Source: Hofstenia miamia (taxonomy: Eukaryota; Xenacoelomorpha; Acoela). Taken from it: a DNA stretch of 64,000 nt. The stretch's first letter is position 1; each line of letters starts with the position of its first letter. Where the stretch lies: assembly GCA_004352715.1 (NCBI GenBank), contig SCFE01000005.1, positions 2,151,787 through 2,215,786 on the forward strand. The letters are read 5' to 3'. Positions 10,601 to 21,649 of the stretch are shown here, piece by piece. Under the pieces are notes generated by a model. That model ran no database searches and was not told the DNA's origin. It was given only the letters and a program-made list of their open reading frames with translations. A program made the position numbers and the translations under genes.

Positions 10601-11455
10601 AAAAGAGAATAAATATAAAGTTTGCACATGATTTGGAGTCAGCAGAGAAATTAATAAAGAAACCAGAGTTTAAGTTGTACAATATCATCAATGAGGATTT
10701 AGTGCAAGTCATGATGAGCCAGAAAGATATTTTATGGGATAAAGCAAATTATATTGGCATGACAATACTTGATTTATCGAAATTAATCATGTTTAAGTTT
10801 CACTATGAGGTTATGAAACCCTATTTTAAAAATAGAATTGCGTTATTGTATTCTGACACAGATTCTCTAATGTATAAGATTAAATCAGAGAATTTATACA
10901 CTGAGCTTGCTCCCATCTCACATTACTTTGACTTTTCCAACTATCCAAAGAATTCACCATTATATAGTGATGTGAATAAAAAGGTATATTTGAAAATAAA
11001 GGATGAATTGGGCAGAGGGGTTTTATCACAGCTTGTGACACTAAAACCAAAAACTATACTCGATTGAATATACAAATGACAGTCATGAAGTGTTGGAGAT
11101 GGCTAGCGCAAAAGGTGTGACTCGTTCTGTGAAGCAGACAATGAACTTTGACCTTTTCAAGTCTATTGTATTGCAAGAAGGCATCATTCGAAGACCAATG
11201 ACTGGAATACGCTCGCATATGCATTCAATTGGTGTAGAGACGTCAAATCATACATCATTGTCATGCTATAATAATAAACACTATCTCATAAATAGCATAG
11301 AAACACTGCCATATGGACATAAAGGTAATAACAATTTACATGTTTATAATGTTAAACTCTTGTTTAGATATCAAAACAATTATTCACAGTCCATCATCAC
11401 TACTACCTCTGCACTAATTGATGATGGGGTTAAACGTCTTCATCTAGGTATATGA
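7680..11455 (+). pseudogene. E1 family-B DNA polymerase (DNA_pol_B_2 type) with zinc fingers and EndoVII-like motif
   Basis: The gene is spread over several frames. In order: a C2H2-type finger near 7690-7760; a second finger CLFCKTYF...H..HP near 7776-7840; a segment ending 8157; a segment 8163-8341; the large 8442-9209 block with a further CPKC...H....C finger (about 8710-8780) and the Exo I region LDIKV (about 8878), where the family usually has D-x-E; a frameshifted DHCH motif near 9205; palm-side segments 9298-9986; 10200-10541; then 10561-11067 with the NAVFGK motif and catalytic YSDTDS (10849-10866); and 11090-11455. Breaks include TGA codons at 7762, 8155 and 8439 (all shared with E3), TGA at 9496, and frame shifts near 9150-9200, 9600, 9975, 10530 and 11060. 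The family copies DNA of mobile elements, linear plasmids and viruses, often protein-primed. The family call is firm; the copy is inactive. Confidence 0.85.
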
Positions 11456-13287
11456 AAATTTATATTGTTTGTTATTAATTTGTGTTTTAGATTCCGATAC
11501 GTAGTAATTCACATTTCATTCTCCCTCCCCACTTCAAGTCTTTGTATATGGTAATTTATTTTTAAAAAATTAAATATTAAATTTTACATTTAGATATTTT
11601 CAATGTTTTACCTCTGTTATTTTTACATAATTGCTCCCTCCACCATGTTCAATGCGAATTTGTTAAAAGCTCCCTCTGCATATGTTTTTATATGTATTAT
11701 TACAAATTAATGTTTTTGTTTAGACAATTCCTCATATAATTGATTATCCCACATACAATGTTTCCTCCATTCTCTGTGTCCATACAAATTTGTTAAATTT
11801 CTCCATGTATGTTTTTGTCAACAATGTTATAAATTAATGTTTTTGTTTAGTCAATTCTCCATTTGAATAATTTGATGTCACATGTCAAGAAGAAAATCTA
11901 TTCACTCCAATGCTCCCCACGTTTATTTTATCTTGAAAATGGTATAATATATTTTAATTATATTTTTTTAAAGGTTTATTTAGATCCCCATGTGTTTAAA
12001 AAAGAAAAAAAAGTTTTCCATCATCAACTGATGAAAGAATGCCTCCATGTGAAAATTCCTTCACAAAAAAGTATAATTATTTTAATTTATAAGAAGTTAA
12101 TGGAAATATTTAGCTGTCTGTCACTATTTTACAGTGCCCCAGTTGTATTGAACAAAAAAGATGCCTCTCTATGTAAATACCTCCAACAACAAGTGTATGT
12201 GCGTTTTACACATGTAATACATTAACAACCATATTTAGCTGTGTTTGCTACTATTTATAATTTTTCTGCAGTTTATTGATTGAAGAAAGTCTCTATGCTA
12301 AAGTGCCATAAACATTTCACTGAGATGTGTGTTCTATTGCTATCTAATGCATCATTTGATTATTGAAATTGCCTTTGTACACATTGATTAACTTCTCCTC
12401 AAGTCACATACACTCAATCCTCTACTGTGTGCATGTATAATTGCAAAGAAATAGTGGTAGGCATTGATTTCTCTCTCTCTAATTAACTTGGAGTTTAGAA
12501 CATGTTTTTTTGCAATATATTGCACGTGCTTTCTCTCAACACACACACCATAAAGCAGATGGTGGGAATTGCATTAGAAATCCAATTTAGCTGTTATCAT
12601 TGCTAGGAGCTTTTGAGAAGACATACAACTTGGTATGGATAATTTTACATTAAAGGCATCTTTATTCTGCTTTTAGACAATTGTGGTTTCCAATTTGACA
12701 TTAAAAGGAATCTCACATTAAAGAGAGCATTTCCAGTCGTAAAAACTTGTTATTGTTGTATATTGCATAGATTTGCCATTAGAAATACATTATAACATTT
12801 ATTAGGTCTCCTGCTCAATTTTAATTTATATGTCGTTTATTTTATTTTATTACATGGTGTTCTTAATACACATAAACAATAGTTGACATATTTATTTAAT
12901 TTTGTAAAATGCATATCTCTTATATCACACTTAGATATATTTTATTGGGCATTGTGTGATTCTCAACACACATCAGATGAACAAGACTTGACAAAAATTA
13001 TCTATGCATGGGAAATGAAGACGGTGGTTGACGACAATATATGAACTCACATCAACATTGGCGGTGATAAACTAATACAATAGACAAATTTAATAGTGTA
13101 ATTTACCATCATTATAAGTGGAACGTGTATAATATACATGTGTTTTGTCTTGTTTTTAAAATGTGGGCTTTACCATGCTCACTTAAATATCTGGTTTTAT
13201 ATTTTGGAAATTGATGAAATTTCTTTTAACATGTAAACTAGACAAATGCATTTTTTACTAATGTCTAAAAAATTTTAAATGTTTTTA
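11456..13287. repeat. E1 3' non-coding region with 125-bp repeats
   Basis: About 1.8 kb without a supported gene, conserved in E3 (21650-23620, reversed) and E4 (31860-34140). It holds two copies of a roughly 126-bp unit (marked by ACAAATTAATGTTTTTGTTTAG at about 11702 and 11829) and a later segment with the palindrome CATCAACTGATG near 12022. A 120-codon open frame at 11863-12225 shows no recognisable protein and is not matched as a frame in the other copies. The sequence stops at 13287, where homology to E3/E4 is replaced by LINE sequence. Confidence 0.6.
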
Positions 13288-14180
13288 TTACAATCTTTAT
13301 TTTCTGAGTAGGCCAGTGAAATTTCATTCTCAAGTTTTTCAAAAAATTCATTAGTATAACATTTATTTGGGCAGTATGAAACATTAATTAATTGCTTTTT
13401 AAAAGGTGAATTTTTGATAGGCTTATCAATTTCATGCCATAGGTTTTCGAATTTTACTGAGCTTACTATATCATTCTGTTGCTTAGGATGAAATGATCTA
13501 AGTACTAGAAGGAGTACACTGCCCCCTTGCTTTTACCAAGTATATTACAATGAGTTCCATCTTTTCTGAATAATTGATATTGATTATTGTTGTCTGACCA
13601 GACATGATCAAGGTCATTGCAGGTAAACCATGTCTCAGTAATTGCTAGCACTATACTTTCATAAAAATTGCTAATAAGTGACTTGTAATTGCAATTTTTA
13701 TTAGATAAATTCTGGGCATTTAAATGAACGTAATTAATCATATCTTTCTTAGATGAAACATTTTTTAGATATGTTTCATAATTGAGCAAAGGACAAGGAT
13801 TTGCTTTGATTCCATGTTTAAGTAATTATAAAAATTTTAAACCAAAATTGCTAAAAGCTCTTTAAAGGGATTTTTTCTAGGTATATCTGTTATTAGAAAA
13901 ATGCTCTTAAAAGTTGCAAACTTAGATTTTTGTGTTGGTAAACTACCTGTAGTCTTAGCATTATAAAGATAAGTAAATCTATACCATTTAGTAAAAAGTT
14001 AATAGGTGGTGTTGTTGAAAGGACTTTGGCATACATTTGTGGGTGTGGCTCATAGCGTCCTTGATTAACCATTGCTGGTGAGTACAAAGTACATGATTGC
14101 CTGTGATGTTGCAGTGGCATACATGTATTTGCTGGTTGATATGATTGGTAAGCATTACTACTACTACTACTAAAAGAATC
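13288..14180 (-). pseudogene. Non-LTR retrotransposon remnant: AP-like endonuclease domain
   Basis: On the minus strand, 13505-13789 encodes YVHLNAQNLSNK..., LAITETWF and QYQLFRKDG, the typical N-terminal motifs of the exonuclease-endonuclease-phosphatase domain of CR1/Jockey-type LINEs. Coding homology continues in another frame to about 13290 (FENLWHEID, YCPNKCY). Upstream (13890-14150) a proline/glutamine-rich frame may be the end of the retrotransposon's first ORF. The reverse transcriptase is absent: the fragment stops at the E1 junction. Inactive. Confidence 0.65.
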
Positions 14181-14189
14181 TGTAGTAGT

Positions 14190-16001
14190 GTATTAAGAAC
14201 AGAGGAGATTACACAAAATGACGTCATCACTGATTTAGAGATATCAGGGGAGTGTTTGCAAGTGTTAATTACTGAGTCATTCTACTTGACAAATGTTGAT
14301 TGACAGCCCCACTAACAGATTTTCAGTGACGTCACATACTTGATATTTTTAAGTGTATTGACTAATGGATTTCAATTAGTGATTCATGTCAGTTTTTTAA
14401 TTGATTTTCATAGTGATTCATTTACATGTTGGGGCCAATTCACATACATACATTTTTGGTATAATGACTAATTTCATTGTTTGTTAATATACACTGCTAT
14501 ATCACACTTGCTTGCATACATTACATTTCATTGTGTGAATATGCCTCATTATCACACATTATGTTTTGCTTTTTCCATGATTTTCAGATGATCACACATA
14601 CAGTGTAATTTGGGAAAACTTACAAAAAACATCATTTTGGTTTTCTCAAAATTCCTTGTTAACACATTTATCATATCATGTTTTTTTCAGCCAATGAATA
14701 TTTTTAATAAGTTCAATGTATTTCCATTGGCTGGTCAATCTATATATTCAGCTCATTTCATCAGATAAAATCATTATTTTTCTTCTAGACAATTTCATCT
14801 CTCACTTTTGGCAATGTCTGTTGAAGCACTAGCATTTGGCTCATTGAGCAGTCTATTTGATGATCTATGCAGAACCCCACCACCATCTCAGGCTATAACC
14901 TGCTTACAAAGGAGATGATGTCCCCACCACCTGCGCCTGTAAAAGAAAAACGCAAGACTCAACACAAATGAAGACACCCTATAGTAAGTAATAATGTGAT
15001 TGTCTTTCCCAACACAACTGAGGATGACCATGTTTTACAATGCTTAAATGATGTTAATTCCAAAACACCAACCTGTATTTTTTCAAATGCAAGTCCAGCT
15101 AGCAAACTACCAAAAAAACTATAGCTAACAATCAAAGACATTGTTCAGCTGAACACAAGATATGGTACCACAGTAAAGATAAGACTCAACAATGGTTTTT
15201 ACTACTTTCTACCCTGATGGTATGTCAATGCATTAGGTGAGAATTACAAGACTCTGGTAAATAAAAAACTTTTTCACATGATGACATGGAAATTGCAAAT
15301 GGTGGCAATAATGTAAATCATATTGTATTAGAATTTAGTAAAATAAAAATATTAGTTCTATTACATTTGACCAAAATCACCTACTTGTAAAAAATATCAA
15401 ACACATTTTCATTATTTGAATTGTACATATTCTCTCTCCCACCACTGCCAATGTGATGGAAACAGAGCTTCTTTTACAGTTTTTGGTAAATTATTTCTTT
15501 TGTAATTTATTTTATTTACACATTATACCAATAAGAGATATTCTGTTTTCCCTAACAAAAATTTTTATTCACATTAAACATACACAAGAAATCAATTTTC
15601 ACATAATCACATTATTTAATTGTAAAAAAATAACTTAGCCCACACTGGGGAAATTCAACTGTCCTTAACTCAATCTCTGTAAAAACTGAACAATGTATTA
15701 CATTTTACATCTTGGAAAAATAATAATGATAGATTTATTTAATTAAAAACACAAAGTGTATAGAGTTTACACAAATGCTACAAACATAAAATGAAATTGT
15801 ATTATCAGACCTTGTTCACTACAAAACTTTACATTTATTCTATCAATGTACGATCTTGACATTGGCTTATACATTGGATTTTGCAATTTGTGATGTATTA
15901 TGGGCATGGTACTTGGTTTGGCAAATTGCGTTAAAACCAATGGGGATTTATCCAGTAGTGGTAATCAAGTGCTACCAACAAATTGAGGTTCAACAATATC
16001 A
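14190..16001 (+). mobile_element. E2: left end of a second polB-family element
   Basis: The TIR homologous to 703-1190 lies at about 14190-14730 with TGACGTCA at 14219 and 14327. Decayed ORF1 (14814-14971) and ORF-A (about 15010-15345) follow, with the same spacing as in E1. After 15345 the sequence no longer matches E1 clearly and runs into a 1-kb N gap, so the rest of the element is unseen. Confidence 0.75.
14814..15345 (+). pseudogene. E2 ORF1 and ORF-A, decayed
   Basis: ORF1 starts at ATG 14814 and keeps SLSSLFDDLCRTPPPS before a one-base deletion relative to E1. TGA at 14969-14971 is at the same place as TGA 1429 in E1. The ORF-A ATG of E1 is replaced by ACA, while the frame on both sides of that position is still readable (TEDDHVLQ). 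Further breaks are TAG at about 15121 and TGA within the FLPK-x-YV motif (FLP-stop-WYV). This shows that ORF1 and ORF-A lie in a fixed order and frame relation in the family. Confidence 0.65.
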
Positions 16002-17001
16002 NNNNNNNNNNNNNNNNNNNNNNNNNNNNNNNNNNNNNNNNNNNNNNNNNNNNNNNNNNNNNNNNNNNNNNNNNNNNNNNNNNNNNNNNNNNNNNNNNNN
16101 NNNNNNNNNNNNNNNNNNNNNNNNNNNNNNNNNNNNNNNNNNNNNNNNNNNNNNNNNNNNNNNNNNNNNNNNNNNNNNNNNNNNNNNNNNNNNNNNNNNN
16201 NNNNNNNNNNNNNNNNNNNNNNNNNNNNNNNNNNNNNNNNNNNNNNNNNNNNNNNNNNNNNNNNNNNNNNNNNNNNNNNNNNNNNNNNNNNNNNNNNNNN
16301 NNNNNNNNNNNNNNNNNNNNNNNNNNNNNNNNNNNNNNNNNNNNNNNNNNNNNNNNNNNNNNNNNNNNNNNNNNNNNNNNNNNNNNNNNNNNNNNNNNNN
16401 NNNNNNNNNNNNNNNNNNNNNNNNNNNNNNNNNNNNNNNNNNNNNNNNNNNNNNNNNNNNNNNNNNNNNNNNNNNNNNNNNNNNNNNNNNNNNNNNNNNN
16501 NNNNNNNNNNNNNNNNNNNNNNNNNNNNNNNNNNNNNNNNNNNNNNNNNNNNNNNNNNNNNNNNNNNNNNNNNNNNNNNNNNNNNNNNNNNNNNNNNNNN
16601 NNNNNNNNNNNNNNNNNNNNNNNNNNNNNNNNNNNNNNNNNNNNNNNNNNNNNNNNNNNNNNNNNNNNNNNNNNNNNNNNNNNNNNNNNNNNNNNNNNNN
16701 NNNNNNNNNNNNNNNNNNNNNNNNNNNNNNNNNNNNNNNNNNNNNNNNNNNNNNNNNNNNNNNNNNNNNNNNNNNNNNNNNNNNNNNNNNNNNNNNNNNN
16801 NNNNNNNNNNNNNNNNNNNNNNNNNNNNNNNNNNNNNNNNNNNNNNNNNNNNNNNNNNNNNNNNNNNNNNNNNNNNNNNNNNNNNNNNNNNNNNNNNNNN
16901 NNNNNNNNNNNNNNNNNNNNNNNNNNNNNNNNNNNNNNNNNNNNNNNNNNNNNNNNNNNNNNNNNNNNNNNNNNNNNNNNNNNNNNNNNNNNNNNNNNNN
17001 N
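16002..17001. other. 1000-bp N gap
   Basis: Exactly 1000 N, the usual placeholder for a gap of unknown size. Long frames drawn across it are meaningless. Confidence 0.95.
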
Positions 17002-18290
17002 GGCCCATGCAGCAATGGAACATTCCAAGAATGTTCCAATATATCTTTAGACTTTTGTAATTAAAATACTAGTTGATTTAAGATTACAAATAATTGCATT
17101 GTTGTAACTATAATTAGAGTCATCATTGATAATTAGAAATATCATTATGTATAAAGAATTTCAGTAAGACCTGATGAAGCAAGAAAAAGTATAAAGTATA
17201 GTAATTGTCAGCAACTGAAAAATAATTCATTATTTGAATGACTACAGTGATGCTAAAACACTATTGCTACTACTTGCACCTAGTTTTTAAAATCTTTGTA
17301 AATATAATGTTGGTCATTTTCTGAAACATCCTCAAAACATTTTCTGTCACACAATGACAACATTCCCACCACCGCCATTTATCACACTTCAGAAACATTT
17401 CTGTAACATTTAGGCAACATTTCTTGCTTGCTGGGAAGAAGCATGATTTATTAGTCAGTCTTATAATGGCTCATTCGATTAGGTGAGAAATGTTTTTATT
17501 ATATTTAAATCCATGTACATAAAATATATTTTCTGATTGACATTTGAGTTTGAATTGCTGTGAGATGATGGCATTCGAAAAAACGATTTACAATGAATTA
17601 GTAAAAAATCAAAAAAATTATATTAGTATCCAATCACAAGCTCTTAAAAACAGGGTTACTGAATATAATTATAGTGCGAAGGTAGTAATTATTTTATAAA
17701 CTTATATTAGAGTTTTATACATGTTAATACATATTTAAGAGTACATAGAATCTTCAAATGCTTTGTATTGATAACTTTGACACTTTTGTCAAACATTTTT
17801 AATATTGTGGTGTGGATTATGGATCGAAAAATGTCACCCCTGAATTTTAATCTTAATGCCGAAATTTTATATATCAAAATGAAGGATTATTTCATATTAA
17901 TCATTTTGTGAAGTAAATGATGAACTCATAGATCCAATGATAGTCATAGTAAATTTGGACCTATATCACACCTACTTTGACCACTATAATCCTTTAGAGC
18001 AGTATAATTAGTTATAGTGGAGAAAACAACATGTTGAATGTCTTCTCACTAGCCACACACATTCTTTTTAACTTTCCCAATATCATTTTGAAATTATGAA
18101 AAATTTAATTGTTTCTTAAATCAATAAGTACAGATAATAAATTAGCACGTAAAAATATTTTATCTTAGAAGCATATTTATTGTCAATTTCGGTTTATACA
18201 ATAATTGTGATGTATTCCTGAGCCAGAAAATTGACAGAAGTTGATACATAAAATGCTCCTACAAGTATGTTGCAAATAATGCACTAGCAA
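17002..18290. other. Unique AT-rich DNA, no firm gene
   Basis: No transposon protein and no conserved gene was recognised. A palindrome TGGAACATTC...GAATGTTCCA lies at 17016-17038. One possible first exon (17565-17681) opens with ATGATG, encodes 39 charged residues including FEKTIYNELVKNQKNY, and ends at AAG|GTAGTA; no following exon could be linked, so it is only noted here. Confidence 0.4.
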
Positions 18291-18294
18291 TACG

Positions 18295-18547
18295 CAATGC
18301 TTTGCGGCTTGGGCTTTTTGGCTGGTCGTAGTCAGTCGCTAATTTTTATTAGTAAGAGCCGCAAATGGCCTCGGTCGCAAATTTTGAAGCCGCTTCCAAC
18401 CATAAATTTTTATTGTAAATGATATTCACCACATTTCTAGTAATAGCCGAGACTGAGGTGCAAGGGTTCAGGCCTATCCAGCCATTAGCCTTGGTTTACG
18501 CCTGGCTGCTGCCAAACCTCAGCTGAGACTAAAGCTGCAAAACACTG
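18295..18547. mobile_element. Small GC-richer inverted-repeat element, hAT-like MITE candidate
   Basis: The ends are similar inverted repeats: CAATGCTTTGCGGCTT at the left and, on the reverse strand, CAGTGTTTTGCAGCTT at the right. The interior is distinctly GC-richer than its surroundings. No matching 8-bp target duplication was found, so the boundaries are tentative. Confidence 0.4.
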
Positions 18548-18708
18548 CGTGAAAGTTAATCATTAAAATGTTGTAATACAATATTTCCAAAGCACGCAGT
18601 TGTGTCAATAATGTATTATATATATTCATACTTAAATTGATATTTACTGAATAAATTTGGTAGTAAAATTGAAAACTAAGTAAGTAACCAAGTCAGATCC
18701 TTCATGAA

Positions 18709-18888
18709 ATGAAAGCAATTATATTCATTATCCTACTCTACAATATTCTTTCACTAGTTGATAATTGGTTCACCTCCACTTGTCTAAGAGAGAAGTCATT
18801 GTGCAAAGTTGCGCCATTCGCCTGTTGTCCTGGAACTGCCTGCGAGTTTGCACCATATCAAGCCGAATATATATGTGAGTCGATTTAG
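18709..18888 (+). CDS. Secreted six-cysteine knottin-like peptide
   Basis: A complete 59-codon frame from ATG 18709 to TAG 18886-18888. Residues 1-17 form a hydrophobic signal peptide (one Lys, then IIFIILL), with a likely cleavage before the segment DNWFTST. The remaining part has six cysteines at 25, 32, 39, 40, 45 and 56: C-x6-C-x6-CC-x4-C-x10-C, the classical spacing of the inhibitor cystine knot fold, with CCPG after the vicinal pair. Knottins of this layout act outside the cell, as venom components, protease inhibitors, antimicrobials or signalling peptides; the role here cannot be told. There is no obvious propeptide. A GTGAGT inside codons 56-58 could act as a splice donor, but reading through it preserves the sixth cysteine. 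Short length means chance cannot be fully excluded. Confidence 0.65.
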   Translation: MKAIIFIILLYNILSLVDNWFTSTCLREKSLCKVAPFACCPGTACEFAPYQAEYICESI

Positions 18889-19616
18889 AAGACAATGCAC
18901 TGTAATCCAAAATTTATCTCACAATAAATAATATGGCTTTTATACATTCTAAATATAAATTTATTTATAAAACATAATTATTAAATTGGTTTAGAAATAT
19001 TAGTATATAAGAAGCATATTTGAGTTGTTGGAATTTAAGCTAAAGTGTATCAGATCTACTCTCCTTTGCATACTTCGGAATTTAGTCATGTATATTAAAT
19101 GTTAAGATTTACTAACGATTCCATTAGAAAGACTTTCATATTGTAATAATTACTCGTTTTATAAGCCCAAATCTTGGAAAAGTTTTTAGAATCAGAAATT
19201 GTAAACGTCAATGATCAAGGCTTTTTCGTGGAATACAAAATAATCTCGGCTACCGGAATAATTATGACGCAACTTTATGGTTTTGGACGGGTTTTGGTAT
19301 CAACATATTGGGCAGTGTCGGGTTCAGACATTAAGTGTGGACGAGCCTCTTGATTAATCAAAAAGTTTCTGATGTTAATCGCAACTCGATTTGAGAAAGA
19401 TCCAAGATGATAAGTGATAGCAATTCATGACTATGCTTATCTTATCAGAAAATAACTCAATGTTAACTACCATTTAATTTGGGAGAGATCCAAGCATAAA
19501 TTACCCCCAAATCAAAGTCTATATGCTTCGAGTTGTAAATTTTGGGGTCTCTTTGAGTGGGTTTGGGTAGTGAATATTTTAATCGGTTGGGTTGAAATCA
19601 AACTTAGTAGTAATAT

Positions 19617-20301
19617 AAGGGCAGACTTGAGGTCGCAAACTGATATTTCGACCAGGGATGATTCACTGATATCAACGGATTGTTTGCAAATGTTAATTAG
19701 TGAGTCACCTACTTGGTTTGACAGCTTGCTAATGGAATTCACAGCTCACAAAGTGCTTTTTGACAGGTTGGGGTAAAAATGTTATTGCATATTTGACACT
19801 TATCGCTAATTGGTTTTTTAAAATGGGTTTGCTTACAAATGATTCATATTATGGTCAATTAACATTTACATACATTTTATATTTATATGACTAATTTCAT
19901 GTTAATATCACAATTGTTTGCATACATTACATTTTGTTAATATATATCTTGTTATAACACATTATACTCACTTGCATACATTACATCACATTTGTGATTT
20001 TCTATTGTTGACTAATTTTACAACACTTTTTCGGATACACCTATAACATTAGACTACATTTTGTTAATATATATCTTGTTATAACACATTATACTCACTT
20101 GCATACATTACATCACATTTGTGATTTTCTATTGTTGACTAATTTTACAACACTTTTTCGGATACACCTATAATATTAGACTACATTTTGTTAATATATA
20201 TCTTGTTATAACACATTATACTTGCTTGCATACATATGTGATTTTCTATTGTTGACTAATTTTACAACACTTTTTCGGATACACCTATAACATTAGACTA
20301 C
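19617..20301 (+). repeat. Diverged TIR followed by 127-bp tandem repeat
   Basis: From 19617 the sequence resembles the polB-element TIR (AGGGCAGACTTGA, TTAATTAGTGAGTCA, ACTTGGTTTGACAGC, CTAATGG). From 19931 a unit starting ATTTTGTTAATATATATCTT is repeated: starts at 19931, 20058 and 20185 (period 127), and the last unit is about 117 bp because of an internal deletion. The units are nearly identical. The array ends directly at the hAT coding homology at 20305. Confidence 0.75.
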
Positions 20302-20304
20302 ATT

Positions 20305-21481
20305 TTGGATGGCGCAAGTTACATGATTAAATCTGGCAAGGACCTGAAGTCCCTTTACCCCAAATTGATCCACATTACTTGCTTGGCTCACGGTTTGAAT
20401 CGGATAGCTGAATATATTTGCTCAAAGTGTAAGGANNNNNNNNNNNNNNNNNNNNNNNNNNNNNNNNNNNNNNNNNNNNNNNNNNNNNNNNNNNNNNNNN
20501 NNNNNNNNNNNNNNNNNNNNNNNNNNNNNNNNNNNNNNNNNNNNNNNNNNNNNNNNNNNNNNNNNNNNNNNNNNNNNNNNNNNNNNNNNNNNNNNNNNNN
20601 NNNNNNNNNNNNNNNNNNNNNNNNNNNNNNNNNNNNNNNNNNNNNNNNNNNNNNNNNNNNNNNNNNNNNNNNNNNNNNNNNNNNNNNNNNNNNNNNNNNN
20701 NNNNNNNNNNNNNNNNNNNNNNNNNNNNNNNNNNNNNNNNNNNNNNNNNNNNNNNNNNNNNNNNNNNNNNNNNNNNNNNNNNNNNNNNNNNNNNNNNNNN
20801 NNNNNNNNNNNNNNNNNNNNNNNNNNNNNNNNNNNNNNNNNNNNNNNNNNNNNNNNNNNNNNNNNNNNNNNNNNNNNNNNNNNNNNNNNNNNNNNNNNNN
20901 NNNNNNNNNNNNNNNNNNNNNNNNNNNNNNNNNNNNNNNNNNNNNNNNNNNNNNNNNNNNNNNNNNNNNNNNNNNNNNNNNNNNNNNNNNNNNNNNNNNN
21001 NNNNNNNNNNNNNNNNNNNNNNNNNNNNNNNNNNNNNNNNNNNNNNNNNNNNNNNNNNNNNNNNNNNNNNNNNNNNNNNNNNNNNNNNNNNNNNNNNNNN
21101 NNNNNNNNNNNNNNNNNNNNNNNNNNNNNNNNNNNNNNNNNNNNNNNNNNNNNNNNNNNNNNNNNNNNNNNNNNNNNNNNNATTAGAAGCCGTCCTCTAC
21201 ATTAATGCTCCCATTGTTTCCTGTGAGATTGAGCATGTGTTTTCCATGCTCAACAATATTTTGAGCAACAAGCGGAAAAATCTTACTATTGATCATTTAA
21301 AAGAACATTCTATTGTAATCTGGTATAACCAAATTTGTAAGAAAACAATAATTTCATAATACAAGTTTTGTTGAAATCAATCTATTTTAACGTAACTTTT
21401 GATGCAACTTTGGGTAAAATTTTACGCAACTTGTTGCGCAACTTTGGCAGTATTTTGACGCAACCAAATCCAGACTCTGAT
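20305..21481 (+). pseudogene. hAT-superfamily transposase fragment
   Basis: Before a 746-bp N gap (20436-21181) the frame reads [18 protein letters not shown], then [15 protein letters not shown], a hallmark of a hAT-type transposase core. After the gap, 21183-21359 encodes the C-terminal dimerisation segment (SCEIEHVFSMLNN, NLTIDHLKEHSIV) and a stop. The N-terminal part is missing: homology starts without an ATG immediately after the tandem array. The sequence CCAAATCCAGACTCTG at 21466-21481 may be the right terminal repeat; no left partner was found. Inactive as assembled. Confidence 0.7.
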
Positions 21482-21649
21482 CACACATGCCGTTTTTGTT
21501 AATCAATTTTACATAACTTCGAAAAGCTTACATGGTCAGTGTTTATCCTGTTATTTCGGGAATACATACAAAAACTCTACATTTTTGTTTTCAAAACACA
21601 CAATTTCATTTACAAAAAACATCATTTTTGTTTCTAAGCAAACAAAACT

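Larger units (their letters stand above)
703..13287 (+). mobile_element. E1: polB-bearing TIR element, most complete copy
   Basis: The element runs from a left TIR at about 703 to about 13287, where a LINE fragment begins. Order: TIR, ORF1 and ORF-A (+), about 2 kb without genes, ORF-B (-), two-exon gene (+), about 1.9 kb with repeated hairpins, polymerase (+), then about 1.8 kb of non-coding DNA with 125-bp repeats. Copies E3 and E4 show the same order, which defines it as one unit. The right TIR is missing here but is present elsewhere at 39.9-40.5 kb in inverse orientation. The polymerase suggests self-replication in the manner of Polinton/Maverick or adintovirus-like elements. No integrase, capsid, ATPase or protease frame was found, so class assignment is tentative. 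Confidence 0.75.

Noticed and set aside
11863-12225. 120-codon frame after the E1 polymerase
   Set aside because: The equivalent regions of E3 and E4 do not keep the frame; it lies in repeated non-coding DNA.
15856-17064. 402-codon open frame, and four similar frames on both strands
   Set aside because: More than 330 codons are N; the flanking residues have no recognisable content.
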